DNA of 64,000 nucleotides from Macrothele yani (taxonomy: Eukaryota > Arthropoda > Arachnida > Araneae > Macrothelidae), in NCBI GenBank assembly GCA_039090855.1, contig CM076997.1, positions 168,546,709-168,610,708 of the forward strand, in the 5' to 3' direction. Positions 52,486-63,801 of this stretch are shown piece after piece. The translations under genes were made by a program, and so were the position numbers. The notes beneath the pieces are model-generated. The model saw nothing but the letters and a program-made list of their open reading frames with translations, did not search any database and was not told the DNA's origin. Position 1 is the stretch's first letter, and the number at the start of each line of letters is the position of its first letter.

Positions 52486-53102
52486 TGTCGTGACAAAATA
52501 TCTAAGAAGATTGTGTACTTGTCCTTCGATTCAAGATATTGATCCCCCTTGAGTAATCAAATTAAAGATGGGTGGATTATTTTGACAGCTGCCAACCCCC
52601 TACCCCAAGACAACGCTACAATCTTCTTTGAAGACCTAAGAAGAGTGTGTACTAGTCCTACCAACCCCTTACCCCAAGACAAGTACACAATAAGAAGATA
52701 CAGGAAGATCAAAGAAAATCAATGAAGATCTAAGAACATTTAAAGAAGATCTAAAAAGATTTAAAGAAGATCTAAGAAGAGATCTAAAGAAGATCTAAGA
52801 AGGTCTAAGAAGATGTAAGAAGATCAATAAAGAAGATTTAAGAAGATATCTAAAAGATCTAAGAAGATCTATGAAAATTTAAGAAGATATCTAAAAAAGA
52901 TCTAAGAAGATCTATGAAAATTTAAGAAGATATCTAAAGAAGATTTAAGAAGATAGAAGTACACAACCTACTTAGAAGATCTAAGAAGACAGAAGTACAC
53001 AATCTTCTTAGAAGATCTAAGAAGTTCAATATAGAAGATCTAAAGAAGATCTAAGAAGATACAAGTACACAATCTTTTTAGGATCTCTAAAAAGATTGTG
53101 TA
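52486..53102. repeat. AAGATCTAAG-rich satellite-like block
   Basis: From about 52690 to 53060 it is built of variants of AGAAGATCTAAG, with higher-order copies such as GATCTATGAAAATTTAAGAA-GATATCTAAA repeated. AAGTACACAATCTTCTTAG recurs at 52680, 52990 and 53060. AAGAAGATTGTGTACTTGTC (52502) is its inverted form, so the block starts and ends with mirror-image motifs. Confidence 0.85.
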
Positions 53103-53789
53103 TTTAGTCGCGAAAACCCGTATTTCCTTGTGAAATTTGATATTTTTCGGTTGGAAAAAGTACAGCAAAAACAATATACACAGTCTGAAGGTTTTGCGTA
53201 AATCATCCATCTGTGCTTTATTTCTTCACTATTGTCTATCTAGTGTCTTCATCTCATTTTTTTTAAATGACGTATATTCTTATCTGAAGGAAATTTCATA
53301 TAAGCAATTTCAGGGGATCCAGAAATTCATCATTATCTACAAATGCAGAATTTAATTTTTACGACCACAGTGTCCGATCAGCCATATGATATAACTAGGA
53401 CGACAAGGTATCATGATCAACAGACTGCTTATCAAAAATTCTGATTTTTTTAGCACAGCAGCCGAATCATATTCAAATGTTTCGTCAATTGAAGACAAAG
53501 ACGCTTCTAATTCAGAATTGTTTATATTATAAATAAATTTAATATTGTTAATAATAACAACATTAAATTTATATTAAGACTCACACGATGGCCCTCTTTT
53601 TCATTACATAGTTTTTTTAGATGATCCACCTGGTTGTAGAAAAGCTTTCTGGTCTTTTGTTTCTCTTTCCACTTTTCTCTCCAGATTTTGTGCTCTTGAT
53701 AACTTTGCACTTATTCTCACAAGTAATAGTTACAGGTATTAGCCAGAAAAATGTGTGAGATTGTTTACCTAAAGAAAATATTAGAACTA
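53103..53789. other. Unassigned AT-rich sequence
   Basis: No gene motif. Short frames on both strands only. Confidence 0.4.
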
Positions 53790-55213
53790 CACTGACGGAA
53801 AAAATCCCAACACCAAGAAGGGGTTGTGTTAGATAAACGACAGTTGGTAGGCGGTGAGAGTACATCTGTAAGATGACGTCTATGAAAATTTCGCGCTCGG
53901 CGCATACGTGTAGCGCTAGTAGCGCCCCTCGGAACATGCAAAGCAGGTTTGCTGTAAATACGCGCTGTAACGTTCTTGATTGTTAGTTATCGTTGAGATT
54001 CGACGTAGGGTGTTGATGTTAGTCAAGAATGCCTTTAAGAAGACGAAGAAGCCATTATCAACAGCTCACGGAGTTTGAACGAGGTCGTGTAATAGGGCTA
54101 CGAGAAGGTGGATTTTCGTTCCGCAATATTGCAGAACGACTTGGCAGGAATGTAGCCACTGTGCATGATTGTTGGCAGCGGTGGTCAAGGGAAGGTACTG
54201 CCTCAAGAAGACCGGGTTCCGGCCGGCCACGTGGCACTACTGAGAGGGAAGACCGCCATGTACGGCGTATGGCCGTGGCGCATCGTACCGCGTCTGCGAC
54301 AGCAATTCGAGCTGCAGTTGCCACCACAGTGACACAACGAACTGTTACAAATCGGTTACTTGAAGGACAGCTCCGAGCCAGACGCCCCGTGGCGTGCATT
54401 CCACTTACTCCAAACCAGTGCCGTTTGCGACGTCAGTGGTGTCAAGCTAAAGCTCATTGGAGGACGGAGTGGAGATCTGTTGTGTTTTCTGATGAAAGCC
54501 GGTTCTGCCTGGGTGCCAGTGATGACCGTGAGTTGGTTAGAACGAGGCCAGGTGAGCGCCTGCAACCAACCTGTCTGCGGCCGAGACACACTGGACCTAC
54601 ACCTGGGTTATGGTCTGGGGAGCAATTTCCTATGACAGCAGGAGCACTCTCATGGTTATTCCCGCACCCTGACGGCACAATTGTACGTCGGTCTGGTGAT
54701 TCAACCTGTTGTGCTGCCATTCATGAACAGCATTCCAGGGGGTGTTTTCCAACAGGATAACGCTCGCCCGCATACCGCTGTTGTAACCCAACATGTTCTA
54801 CAGAGTGTCGACATGTTGCCGTGGCCTGTTAGATCACCAGATCTTTCACCAATCAAGCACGCATAGGACATCATTGGATGACAACTCAAGCGTCACCCCC
54901 AACCAGCATTAACCGTCCCTGTATTGACCGACCAAGTGCAACAGGCATGGAACTCCATCCCACAAACTGACATCCAACACCTGTAGGACACAATGCATGA
55001 ACGTTTGCGTGCTTGCATTCAACATTCTGGCGGTTACACCGGTTATTAAAGTACCAGCATTTCACATTTAAAATGGCTCTTCTCGCGCTTATAATAAGCT
55101 GTGATCTTGAAACCTTAATTGATTAAATATGTTACCTATACAAATGTATTGCCGCCATTTTATTCCTCTACAACTATTTTTTCGTGGTGTTGGGATTTTT
55201 TTTTCCGTCAGTG
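53790..55213 (+). mobile_element. Tc1-like transposon (MPLRRRR family), 1,424 bp
   Basis: Left end CACTGACGGAAAAAATCCCA; the right end reverse complemented has CACTGACGGAAAAA with three extra A before TCCCAACACCA. TA on both sides (53788-53789, 55214-55215). Confidence 0.95.
54029..55049 (+). pseudogene. Tc1-like transposase with catalytic Glu changed to Lys
   Basis: The start at 54029 gives MPLRRRRSHYQQLTEFERGR, HTH FSFRNIAERLGRNVATVHDC, a GRPRGT linker, second HTH (ATTVTQRTVTNRLLEGQLRA), then SVVFSDESRFCLGASDD (first Asp). One frameshift near 54605 separates this from VMVWGAISYD-like sequence and the frame 54681-54866. That frame has GGVFQQDNARPHTAVVTQHV (second Asp) and SPDLSPIKHA followed by TAG at 54864-54866. 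The Glu of SPIEH is Lys (AAG, 54855-54857) and the Trp two codons later is the stop. The C terminus, ending SGGYTGY, is readable to 55049. The youngest-looking Tc1 gene here, but inactive. Confidence 0.92.
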
Positions 55214-55273
55214 TATTTGAAAAACAGTATCTGCAGCCAATCACAAAATTTCTCATATTATCAATTCACCCTA

Positions 55274-56290
55274 TGTGGAAATAAAGTCTCAGGACACCCC
55301 CTTCCGCAAAAAAAATTAACACTCCAATGGATCACGTGTGCCAGAATTTCTTTAAAACTGCGGTTACACTCCTCAGACGACGTACAGGCACATAAGTTGG
55401 ACGTGTTGTTTGAGCCCGAATGCGACGTTCAAGTTCATCCTATAGGGCCTCTATAGGATTGAGGTCAAGGCTTTGAACTGGTTACTCCCAATTCTGTACA
55501 CCCATATCCTCAAATCAGGTCAAAATGGAGCATTCTTTATGGCACGGCGCGTTTTCTTACTGAAACACGAATGGCCCGCCTCCGGAAAATTTCTAAAGTG
55601 TAGACAGCGCGGCTTTGTCTAGAATGTCCCAGTACTTCATGGCGTTCATGTTTCCATCCTCAGTCACCAACGCTCCGAGTCTATATACCACGAAAAACAT
55701 CCGCAAACCACAAAACTGCCACCACTAAATTTGACAGATGGAATAACACATTCTGGGAGATACGTCCCACTCAGCAACGACCCTCATATTTATAAACGGT
55801 GTAGCGTGTTTCGTCACTCTATAACACTCGTTTCCACTGGTCTAGAATCCATGGATGATGTGCTTTGCACCAAGTAAGTCGCTTACTAGCATTCATGCGA
55901 GTTATTAAAGGGTTGTATTCATCAGCTTGGGCATTGAAATTTAACCTGTGTGGTTCCTTACGAACTGTTTTTATGCACACACTCACCCCTGTTGAATCCT
56001 GAAATTCTTTGGGGAAGATTTATGCAGAGGAATGATGGTACCTACGGACGACACGTTTCAAAGTTCTCTTATCAGTTTTCTTCAATTTACTTTGCCTTTC
56101 TGAATGTTTCTTGACTGTCGTTAAGTCCCTCAAATTTCGATTTATTAATAACATCTTGAACAGTTGACTGCGGGTGTTGCAATTGTTCTGGAATCGCATC
56201 ACTAACAGGTTGCTGAAATGGCAGCTTGTGATAACACCTCTTTGGAAGTGAGTAAGCTCTACACACGTGGCCATGTCTTACGAGTAAACC
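55274..56290 (-). pseudogene. Tc1-like transposase, minus strand, decayed
   Basis: Minus-strand start at 56274: MATCVELTHFQRGVITSCHF, HTH with VSDAIPEQLQHPQSTVQDVI in the adjacent frame, KKHSERQSKLKKTDKRTLKR and VVRRYHHSSA, all as in the Tc1 family starting MTTxxELTPFQRGAI. The catalytic half (55280-55900) is badly scrambled, with fragments of MNAMKYWDILDKAAL and FQ-KNAPCHKE type. The downstream edge CTCAGGACACCC near 55290 may be a TIR. Boundaries uncertain. Confidence 0.7.
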
Positions 56291-56815
56291 AGGTCGTGAC
56301 GCCGGAGATGAAATTTCCAGAAAGGTGGGAAAAGTGTGTGAAGGCAGTGATACCGAGGTAAATGCCAAAAACAACGTTACGGTTTGGGCGTAACTGTAAC
56401 AATACATTATACTATTGCGGTGAGTTGGATTGTTCCAGTGACAGTAAAACCTTTCATCGTCTGCAAATATCATTGCGCATCGTCTCGAATTATAATACTC
56501 CTTGGGTATTCGTTTTTATACTGTATACACTCTGCCATTTCCCAAAATAAAGAAAAAAAGTTCAACTCGAAGTCCTCCCTGAGCTTGGAGTCCGGTGCGA
56601 CGGCACCTCCCATAATCTGGTCCTCTCCAGAATAAGCAAGCTACTCTGTGTTCAAACAATAGTGAAAAATGTAGAAGTTTTTCTCTTTTAGTTTTCTTCC
56701 AGAATGCATATGTCTTTCTCTTAAGGCTACTCGTTGGGAATACACACTTTCGCTTTGTTAAAGCAATTTCACAATACGTGTTTTCCCTCTGTAGATACGA
56801 TACTTCCAGACGCAC
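56291..56815. other. Unassigned sequence
   Basis: A minus-strand frame of 140 codons (56516-56938, basic) overlaps the left arm of an inverted repeat and matches nothing I know. Confidence 0.4.
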
Positions 56816-57057
56816 AAGTTTTCCTTCGCTAACGCGATTTGTCCAAGACCTTCCGCTTTTTTTTTTTTGTTCCCTCAAATGATTCGTCTTCCGGTCTTGA
56901 TAAAAAATTCGTAGAGCAAGATTCTTCCCTAGGTTCACATTTAATATAAAATACGTTTTTTCCTTGCGAAGTTCTATAAGGATTTACTCGTTACATCCAT
57001 AAAAAATCAACCAAAAAAGCGGTGTCTTGGACAAATCGCGTTAGCGAAGGAAAACTT
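56816..57057. repeat. Perfect inverted repeat, 34-bp arms, 174-nt loop
   Basis: Arms 56816-56849 (AAGTTTTCCTTCGCTAACGC...) and 57024-57057 are exact reverse complements. No transposon identity for the loop. Confidence 0.95.
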
Positions 57058-57227
57058 TTCGCGACATCATGGTACCTATTTTTAAGCCTAGCGTATATTT
57101 CGTCGTTAGATGGTAAAACAGGGTAAACAAACAAATATTTTTAATTTGAACATATACTCCAAAGTGCGGAACATTTTATAATTGTTTTTTCATCGGGCTT
57201 AGCGACAATGAGCAACTTTAATATATA

Positions 57228-57372
57228 TAAGCAGTCGCCCGTCCTCTGTATCTACAGAGTTACTGGTTCCAGGGAAGGGAAGGAGCTATCCCCGTAAGTC
57301 CAAAGACCACGTATGCTTCGTCTGGTACTGGAACCGAAGTTCATCGAGGACGATTAGCTAGCAGCCCTTCGC
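57228..57372 (-). repeat. tRNA-derived SINE, minus strand, partial
   Basis: On the minus strand: B-box-like CGGTTCCAGTACC, body ACTTACGGGGATAGCTCCTT, CCCTGGAACCAGTAACTCTG and GGACGGGCGACTGC. Abuts the plus-strand SINE at 57373 head to head. Confidence 0.75.
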
Positions 57373-57592
57373 TGCAGTCCCGGTGGCGCAGTTGTCTAAG
57401 CGATGGCCTCTGATCATTCGTCCGAAAGGGGTCCGGGTTCGAATCCCGCTGAGGCATCGATGTTGTGCTTGTCTTACGGCATTGGCTCCCTCTCTTCCCT
57501 GGAGCCGGTGCCCCTACTTAGGGACGGGCGACTGCTTTTAGCCCACTGAGTTGCTCACGGTGGCCGTTAAGCCTCCAATCAAATAAAAAATA
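57373..57592 (+). repeat. tRNA-derived SINE, best copy in the window
   Basis: Head CCCGGTGGCGCAGTTGTCTA (A box), B box GGGTTCGAATCCCG at about 57437, then CTTGTCTTACGGCATTGGCT, CCCTGGAGCCGGTGCCCCTA, GGGACGGGCGACTGC and GAGTTGCTCACGGTGG, ending in CAAATAAAAAATAAAAAAAA. The B-box arm and A-rich tail are well kept, so this is one of the younger copies. Confidence 0.88.
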
Positions 57593-58140
57593 AAAAAAAC
57601 CCTTCGCTTATGACCCGGGCTGCAAAACATGAAATATTGTGCTATTTTTGCAAGCATATTTGCATCTTAACTGAATGCTCATATCGAAGATGAAACTAAA
57701 CAGTCACGTAGTACGGTATTTCACGAATCCAAAGTTCTAGTATGAAGAGATTGGAAAGTCCTTTCGTTAAGACCCAAGTCTACACAAAGGATTTCCTATT
57801 CTATTCAATACAGAACAGGGCTTCTTCATGTGCTGAGACTACATGAATGATAAACGCTTTATATTCTTGTGTGCTTCTACTAAAATATCCGCCATCTGCT
57901 GACGTCTTGAACAAAGTAAATCCCAGAGATCATTATCAAATTCCTTACAACTAATACTCAAAAATATCTCTTACCCCATTGCCATAATCTTAGGAAAAAC
58001 AGTCCACCAGACGTAATGAGTAGATGTTCATGCAGAGCGCAACACCATGCTAAAATTGTACTCCTGCTGACCTTTTCCTGTTTGTTCTTCAAGGAGAACG
58101 GTTTTGCAAATTTCTTCAGAAAATAGACTCTGAAATACTC
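57593..58140. other. Unassigned sequence
   Basis: No gene or repeat recognised. Confidence 0.4.
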
Positions 58141-58232
58141 TATATTGACAAAAGTCACCGGACATAGCATTTATTGACAAACATTAGATTGGTGTCGATC
58201 CACCTTTGACCTTAATGCATGCACTGACCCTT
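58141..58232 (-). mobile_element. End of a Tc1 element (same family as 45241-46483)
   Basis: CTATATTGACAAAAGTCACC at the left is the TIR, and TCCACCTTTGACCTTAATGC with ATGCACTGACC is the reverse complement of that family's coding end (ACIKAKGG). The rest of the element is missing at about 58233, where the LINE begins. Confidence 0.85.
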
Positions 58233-58453
58233 CGAAGCTCGAAGTGGTTGGGTTTTGAGCTCCGTGATTTTCGTTGCTATAAGGTGTTTATTGAGTGCTT
58301 TAGTTTCTGTGGTTGCGTGTATCTTCAAGTTGAAGTTCTACGCTTTACGTTCGTGTATCTCCCAGGTTGGTGAGTGCCATATTTTTTCATTATTCACTGT
58401 TTTATTTTTCAACCAAGCTGGTCTTTTTTCGTTAAAGTCTCGCCATTGCTTCG

Positions 58454-60165
58454 ATGGCGGAGTCAGACAAGGGTGACGCCCACATCCTTATCTTGGCAGA
58501 TCAGCCAGCTTCCTCTTCTTCTTCTACCACTCAGCTTAATGAGGTGGCTCCCGAGCGTCATTGCGACGTCATGGACACCTCTTCTTCTCCAGCTATTACT
58601 CCCACCAAGTGCAGTGGTGCCAAGTCTCCTATCTACATCTCAGCAGATGATGACGTATCTGTTATCAGCAATACTGAGCTCATAGCTTCTACTTTTCATC
58701 AACTTTCTGATCCGCCCTCACTGCTAGGAGCCGCTTCATCGAATTCTCGACCCATGCCTGCCCAAGCATCCTATGCTTCTGCAACTTCTGGGTTCCTCAC
58801 ACCCCCAGTTTCATCTGCTATGCCTTTTCCTGAATCCTATGTCACTGTCGTCGGTTCTACTGCTACAATTGACATACCAAAGGATTCCCGAGCTGGTCAC
58901 CTTTTATCCTCCACTATGGAACGGGGCGTCTATTTTGATGCGCTTCCCGACACTAAGCTGTGGCAATATAGCCGAGCCCTCAAAACTATCTTACCAAAGG
59001 ATGCAATAGACTTTGTAGCTCGAAAACCCAGATCTGTCTTGGTCTATTTTAAGGATAAAGCGCATGCTGACCAGGTCCTTACGGAAGGTCTAATTATCAA
59101 TGACGTGCATCTGTTAGCACAACCGGTTGCGCACCGCCCGGTGCAGGTGACCTTCTACCCCGTACCACCAGAAGTATCCGACGCTGCACTTTGTACCTTG
59201 CTCAGCAGGTACGGCAGAGTTGTTGGCTCCATAACAACTCTCTCTACGGCTCCCAGAGACCCTGAAGACAAATCGATTCGAGGTTTTCGCCGCACTGCTC
59301 GAGTCCTCTTTTCATCTGATGCTCAGCTGAAAGCGGTTCCGAATGTTTTGCACATCCGCTGTGGACAGCAACGCCAAAGAGTTGAGATAATCACTTCACA
59401 GTATTGCACTATATGTCAGAGCCAAAGTCACATAAGGGCTCAGTGCCCACGTGCCTCCCTGCAAACAGCTCCACACACTACATCTTCTTCTACTTTGTCC
59501 ACCAACGCTTCACAGACTTCTTCCTATTCGAGGAAAGTCGCGGAATCAAGATCTTCCAAAGTCAGCTTACTGCCATTGGTCAACAAACGACTTTGATGCC
59601 TCCACCTCCTGCTGATCCTAAGAATTTACCCAGGCTTCCAAAATCGACTCCCCCTTGTACTTTTACAACCACTGCTGATGTACATGTTGACCACTCCTCA
59701 GCTTTTACCGTTGGTTCCATGACACGAGTCACAGGTAACGCTTCGGGTTCAGACTCTCCAGACGATCATGAAGCTTTAGTGGTTGCTGGAAAACGCAGTG
59801 GTGCTACTCGCTCCAAGACGAAGAAGTCAAAGACTCTGGCGTCCCGAAGATCATCTCGCTCTTCTACCCGCTCATTAACTCGCTCCGTCAGCTCTCGACG
59901 ACCGTTCTCCAGGTCGCCTGTACACACTTCCTCTGAGACAGCATGTGAGGGTGCCTTTCCCTCACTAGAAGAATTCACAACTTTTCCTGCTGAAAATGCT
60001 TTCCCTGCTGAGCCTCTGCCATACGAGGACGTGCTGGATTGCCTTTTAGGGTCCTCTAGCCCTTCCTCAGCACGCACTTCCATTCAGCAGTATGAAGACG
60101 CTCTTCCACAAGTGCTGGTTCAATTACACTCACTTGAAAACACTCTTCGGCGCACTGCGGACGAG
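58454..60165 (+). pseudogene. LINE ORF1 (RRM-like plus CCHC knuckle), frameshifted
   Basis: ORF1 proteins of this group bind the element RNA. The start at 58454 (MAESDKGDAHILILADQPAS) is the first ATG with a long frame; 380 codons run to 59596. Residues 1-130 are Ser/Thr/Pro-rich; about 235-290 (VQVTFYPVPPEVSDAALCTL, SRYGRVVGSITTL) resemble the RRM-like domain of Tx1 ORF1 and ZCCHC3 relatives; CTICQSQSHIRAQC at 318-331 is a canonical C-x2-C-x4-H-x4-C knuckle. The frame then shifts near 59575 to that of 59404-60285. There a basic Ser/Arg-rich tail (SRRSSRSSTRSLTRSVSSRR) and an acidic end follow. The exact join to ORF2 is lost. Confidence 0.8.
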
Positions 60166-60859
60166 GTCCCGTGGAGTGCTTGTTTTCTCCGTCGACTCAC
60201 GTTTTCGTTCAACTCTTTCCTCCTTCTCAGTGAAAAACTTATGTCGAGACTTATTACAACCAGTCTCTTTCACCGTCGCAGCTGAAAAATTTCATGTATT
60301 CAACATTTATGTTCCTTGCACTCCTACTCACGTGCCAGAGTTGTTTGCAAAACTTCGACGGGCTCTGTCACGTATTCCCATCACCGACCGGGTACTTATC
60401 GGAGGTGACTACAATTGCACTCTACATCCCCTAACTGATCGCTCTTCTTCTTCCAGAGAACACCGTACGGAAGTAATACATCTCTTACAGTCTATCACTT
60501 CAGACTTCTCACTAGTAGATGTTCAACGCCATTTGTCACCAACCCAGACTACACATACATGGCGTGCACCAAGAGCCATTGATCCTCCTACAGCAAGATT
60601 GGATCGCTTTTATGCAACTTCTCTTCTTCTACCAGCAATATCAGATTCATGCTGTACACCCACAGCTTCCTCGGATCATTGCGCCATTGCCATAACAGTT
60701 TTTGCTACTTCAACACAGCCACGTACAATCCGGCCTTGGACTTTTGACGACACTCTTTTAGATGACTCAGCCTTCTGCTCATCGGTGCGAGATTTTCTTC
60801 GGATTGGCGTACAAGGCTTCATTCTGCACCGTGCCCCCTCAACGTTTGGTTGGAAGTAA
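60092..60859 (+). pseudogene. LINE ORF2, endonuclease part, N terminus missing
   Basis: The frame holds the latter two thirds of an APE-like endonuclease: RSRGVLVFSVDSRFRSTLSS, FNIYVPCTPTHVPELFAKL, LIGGDYNCTLHPL (GDxN), THTWRAPRAIDPPTARLDRF and TASSDHCAIAI (SDH). Before RSRGVL, where relatives have the Asn and Glu catalytic motifs (N near the start and QETHL), only THLK remains and sequence runs straight back into ORF1. I infer a deletion of roughly 60-80 codons. The frame ends at 60859 and continues, shifted, as WLEVKRHLILLVRNLSYSIM. Confidence 0.8.
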
Positions 60860-60987
60860 AACGTCACCTCATATTACTGGTACGAAACCTGTCATACTCG
60901 ATCATGACACAACGGAGGATGCGACTTGATCATACTAGGCAAATGCTTTCTTTGCTCAATCTTGCTGATCCCCTATTTCAAGTCTAA

Positions 60988-63801
60988 CAGGCAGAATTAC
61001 TTTCACTTTTGGTGCCACTTGCAAAACAAGCCCTTCAACGCCTTAAACTACAACACCTGAAACCTGATGCTTGTTCGTACGAATTCCTTACGTCACTTGA
61101 GTCAACTCGCCGATCCTCTTCTGTTCTACAGCACCTTCGTCTTCCAACTGGAGTAGTTTCATCCGAACCAGTTCCAATTTGTTCTATGGTACGTAATTAC
61201 TACATTTCAAAATTTTGTGAAACTCCTCCTCCCTCCCCTACGGCTTCTGCTCTTCTGTTCTCTTCTTTGCCTCAGGTCCCTTCTCATTTTTCAGCCAGCC
61301 TCCTCCATCCTCCCACTTTAACTGAGCTCTCTGACACTTTCTCGTCCCTCAACCCCCGGGCTTCACCTGGCCCGGACGGTCTCCCTGTTTCTTTCTATAA
61401 GGCTTTTCTTCCTGCCCTCCTTCCATTTCTCCTCTGTGCCTTTTCTACTGCCATGCATCTTACATCTCTTCCAAGGAGTTTCACGCTCGCACATGTACTT
61501 TTCCCCAAGAAGGGTGATCCGCTTGAATTGGGGAATTGGCGTCCCATCTCACTCTTAAATACTGATTATAAACTCTATACTAAATTTCTGTCCCGCCGGC
61601 TTAACCCCATACTCCCTCATATTCTCTCCACTAATCAAACCTATACTGTACCCGGGCGCTCCATCTCCCATAATATTCAGCTTCTTAATGATCTAATTCA
61701 CATCGCCCGCTCTCGCTCAGAACCCCTTGCTCTTCTTTCCCTCGATCAACGCTCAGCGTTCGATAATATTTCTCATGATTACCTTCTTGCTACATTACTA
61801 AATTTCGGCTTTCCTCCTTCCTTTGCTTCTCTTCTCATCTCCCTCTACCGGGACGCAGTTTTCCACGTCAAGCTGCTCAACCTTCTCACAGCTCCCATAC
61901 CCTTTCGTCGCGGCGTGCGTCAGGGTTGCCCCTTATCCGGGCAGCTCTTCGCCCTCACAATAGAACCTTTTTTACGCGCAGTCCATCGATCCTTCTTTGC
62001 TTCACTACCACCGGTGGTAGCCAGCACACGTCATCATGTTGCTACCTATGTTGCCTACGCCGACGATATTACATTCTGCATTCGGCAAGACTCACAATTT
62101 CACGATCTCCACAATCTCTACAATACCTACGCCTCATGTTCCGGAGCAGCGCTAAACACAACGAAAAGCACAGGCATATGGACCGGTTCGTGGACTAACC
62201 GCACTGACTCTCCTTGGGAAGCAGAGTGGTCCAACACCTCTCAACGATTCCTAGGAGTCCACCTTGGAAAACCAGCAACTGCTTCACTCGTCACCTGGAC
62301 GACTCTCCGGCCACGCCTACATCGCTCGGTCGCAATCTGGCGGCGCGCACAATTCTGCACCTCCGTCTTTCAAAGAGCACGTCTAACGCACACTTACCTG
62401 CTTTCAATGTGCACGTATTCCTGGTTGGCTTCGAAGCAAACAGCACTACGTCTTCTTGAACTCATCCGCTGTCAAACTCAGGTTATCTGGCCCGGCCATC
62501 ACTGGGTCGGAGCACCTCAACTCAGCCTGTCTCCTTCCAACGGAGGCATTAGTCTACCCGACGTCAGATCCTATTACAAGGCTTATCGTGTGTCTACGTT
62601 TTTACGATCACTTGCGGCACCTGCTCCCTCTGCAGTTGCTGCCCGTGATGTCATAGTCTCTCCGCATAACCCACGCTTTACTCTCCTTTCGTTCTTACTC
62701 ATGGACCACTGTCCCCTTCTCACACTTTTCCCTCCTGTCTACAAAGAGGCTATCTCCTTTCTTCGTTCCCTCCCTCTTTCTCGCTCTCTCCCTGCCTCCA
62801 CAAATGACCTACTTTCCGAACCTCTTTTTTTTTTCTCTGCTACACCCTCCCCATCTCCCATGTTTTGCTTTTCCTTCATGGCTCAGAGCTGGAGTCGTTA
62901 CTGTCAGCGATCTTGTTAACACCGATCTTTCCTGGCTCCCCTTCTCTTCTCTACCCTCTGCTCTCCGTTTCAATGCCAACGCTCACTTTGTTCACAACTC
63001 TCTTATTTCTACTATAATCTCCCTGTTCCCTGAGCTTGCTACTCCCTCAGGTCTCATTTCTGTTCACTCTGCCTCTCTCCTTCTCCCATTTTTTCTGTCG
63101 TCCATTGGTCCACCTCTTCCTCTTGTCTCTTTCTCAACAGCTGATCTCTACCGTTTTCTCTCTCGCTCTTCCGCACCTCTTCCCATTTCTGGTATTCCAC
63201 TTTCTTCTACCTCCGCAGTGTGGTCTGCTGCGCTTTCCCCACTTTCAGCACCCCTTGAAGTCAATTCCCATTGGCTTTTCTTACACAACCGCCTCCCTGT
63301 GCCGTCGATTTAACATCGCATGACCATTTTATCTTCACCCTCCTGTCCGTATTGTGGCAAGGAGGCTGACGTTCAGCATGTCTTCATGTATTGCACAGTA
63401 TTATTGCCAATACTCCATCTCGCTTTCACGCTAGCGCAACGATCCTGTGAGACCGTCCTCACCTTCAGCGCCTACCGAACACTACTTCTGAACTCTTCTC
63501 GCCCTATTCACCTTCCGGCAGTCTGCTCCTACATCTTCGTGCTTGTAAAACATATAATTCACGTGTATCATCTTCAGCGTCCCCCGAAGCTTCTACTGAC
63601 ATAAATAAAGTCAGTACTGCGTTACTTTGTCATTTTCGTAATCGCCTACTCTCCCGCCTTCGACTAGAACTTACCACTGCAGTTGCACGCTGCAGTGAAC
63701 CACAGTTCCTATCAACTTGGTCACCAGCAACCACTTGGTTTGCAGGGTCGCCCACAACGCTTCACCTTACAGTCGGAACTTTTGTTTCACCTACCTCCTG
63801 A
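60988..63801 (+). pseudogene. LINE ORF2, reverse transcriptase and C-terminal zinc motif, three breaks
   Basis: A TAA at 60985-60987 precedes this frame. Codons to 62919 (636 from the ATG at 61009) include SPGPDGLPVSFYKAFLPALL (motif 1), GNWRPISLLNTDYKLYTKFL, QTYTVPGRSISHNIQLLNDL, LSLDQRSAFDNISHDYL (motif A), RRGVRQGCPLSGQLFAL (motif B) and AYADDITFCI (motif C, both Asp intact). A T10 run near 62825-62834 shifts the frame to 62804-63313, then TAA at 63311-63313, then CPYCGKEADVQHVFMYC (C-x2-C-x7-H-x4-C). Another shift near 63590 gives ATTWFAGSPTTLHLTVGTF to the stop at 63799. RT core residues are all present. NWRPISLLNTDYKL points to the L1/Tx1 side, though I cannot build a tree. Confidence 0.88.

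Noticed and set aside
56516..56938. 140-codon basic minus-strand frame as a gene
   Set aside because: It runs across one arm of an inverted repeat, has no family motif and a low-complexity Lys/Arg composition.
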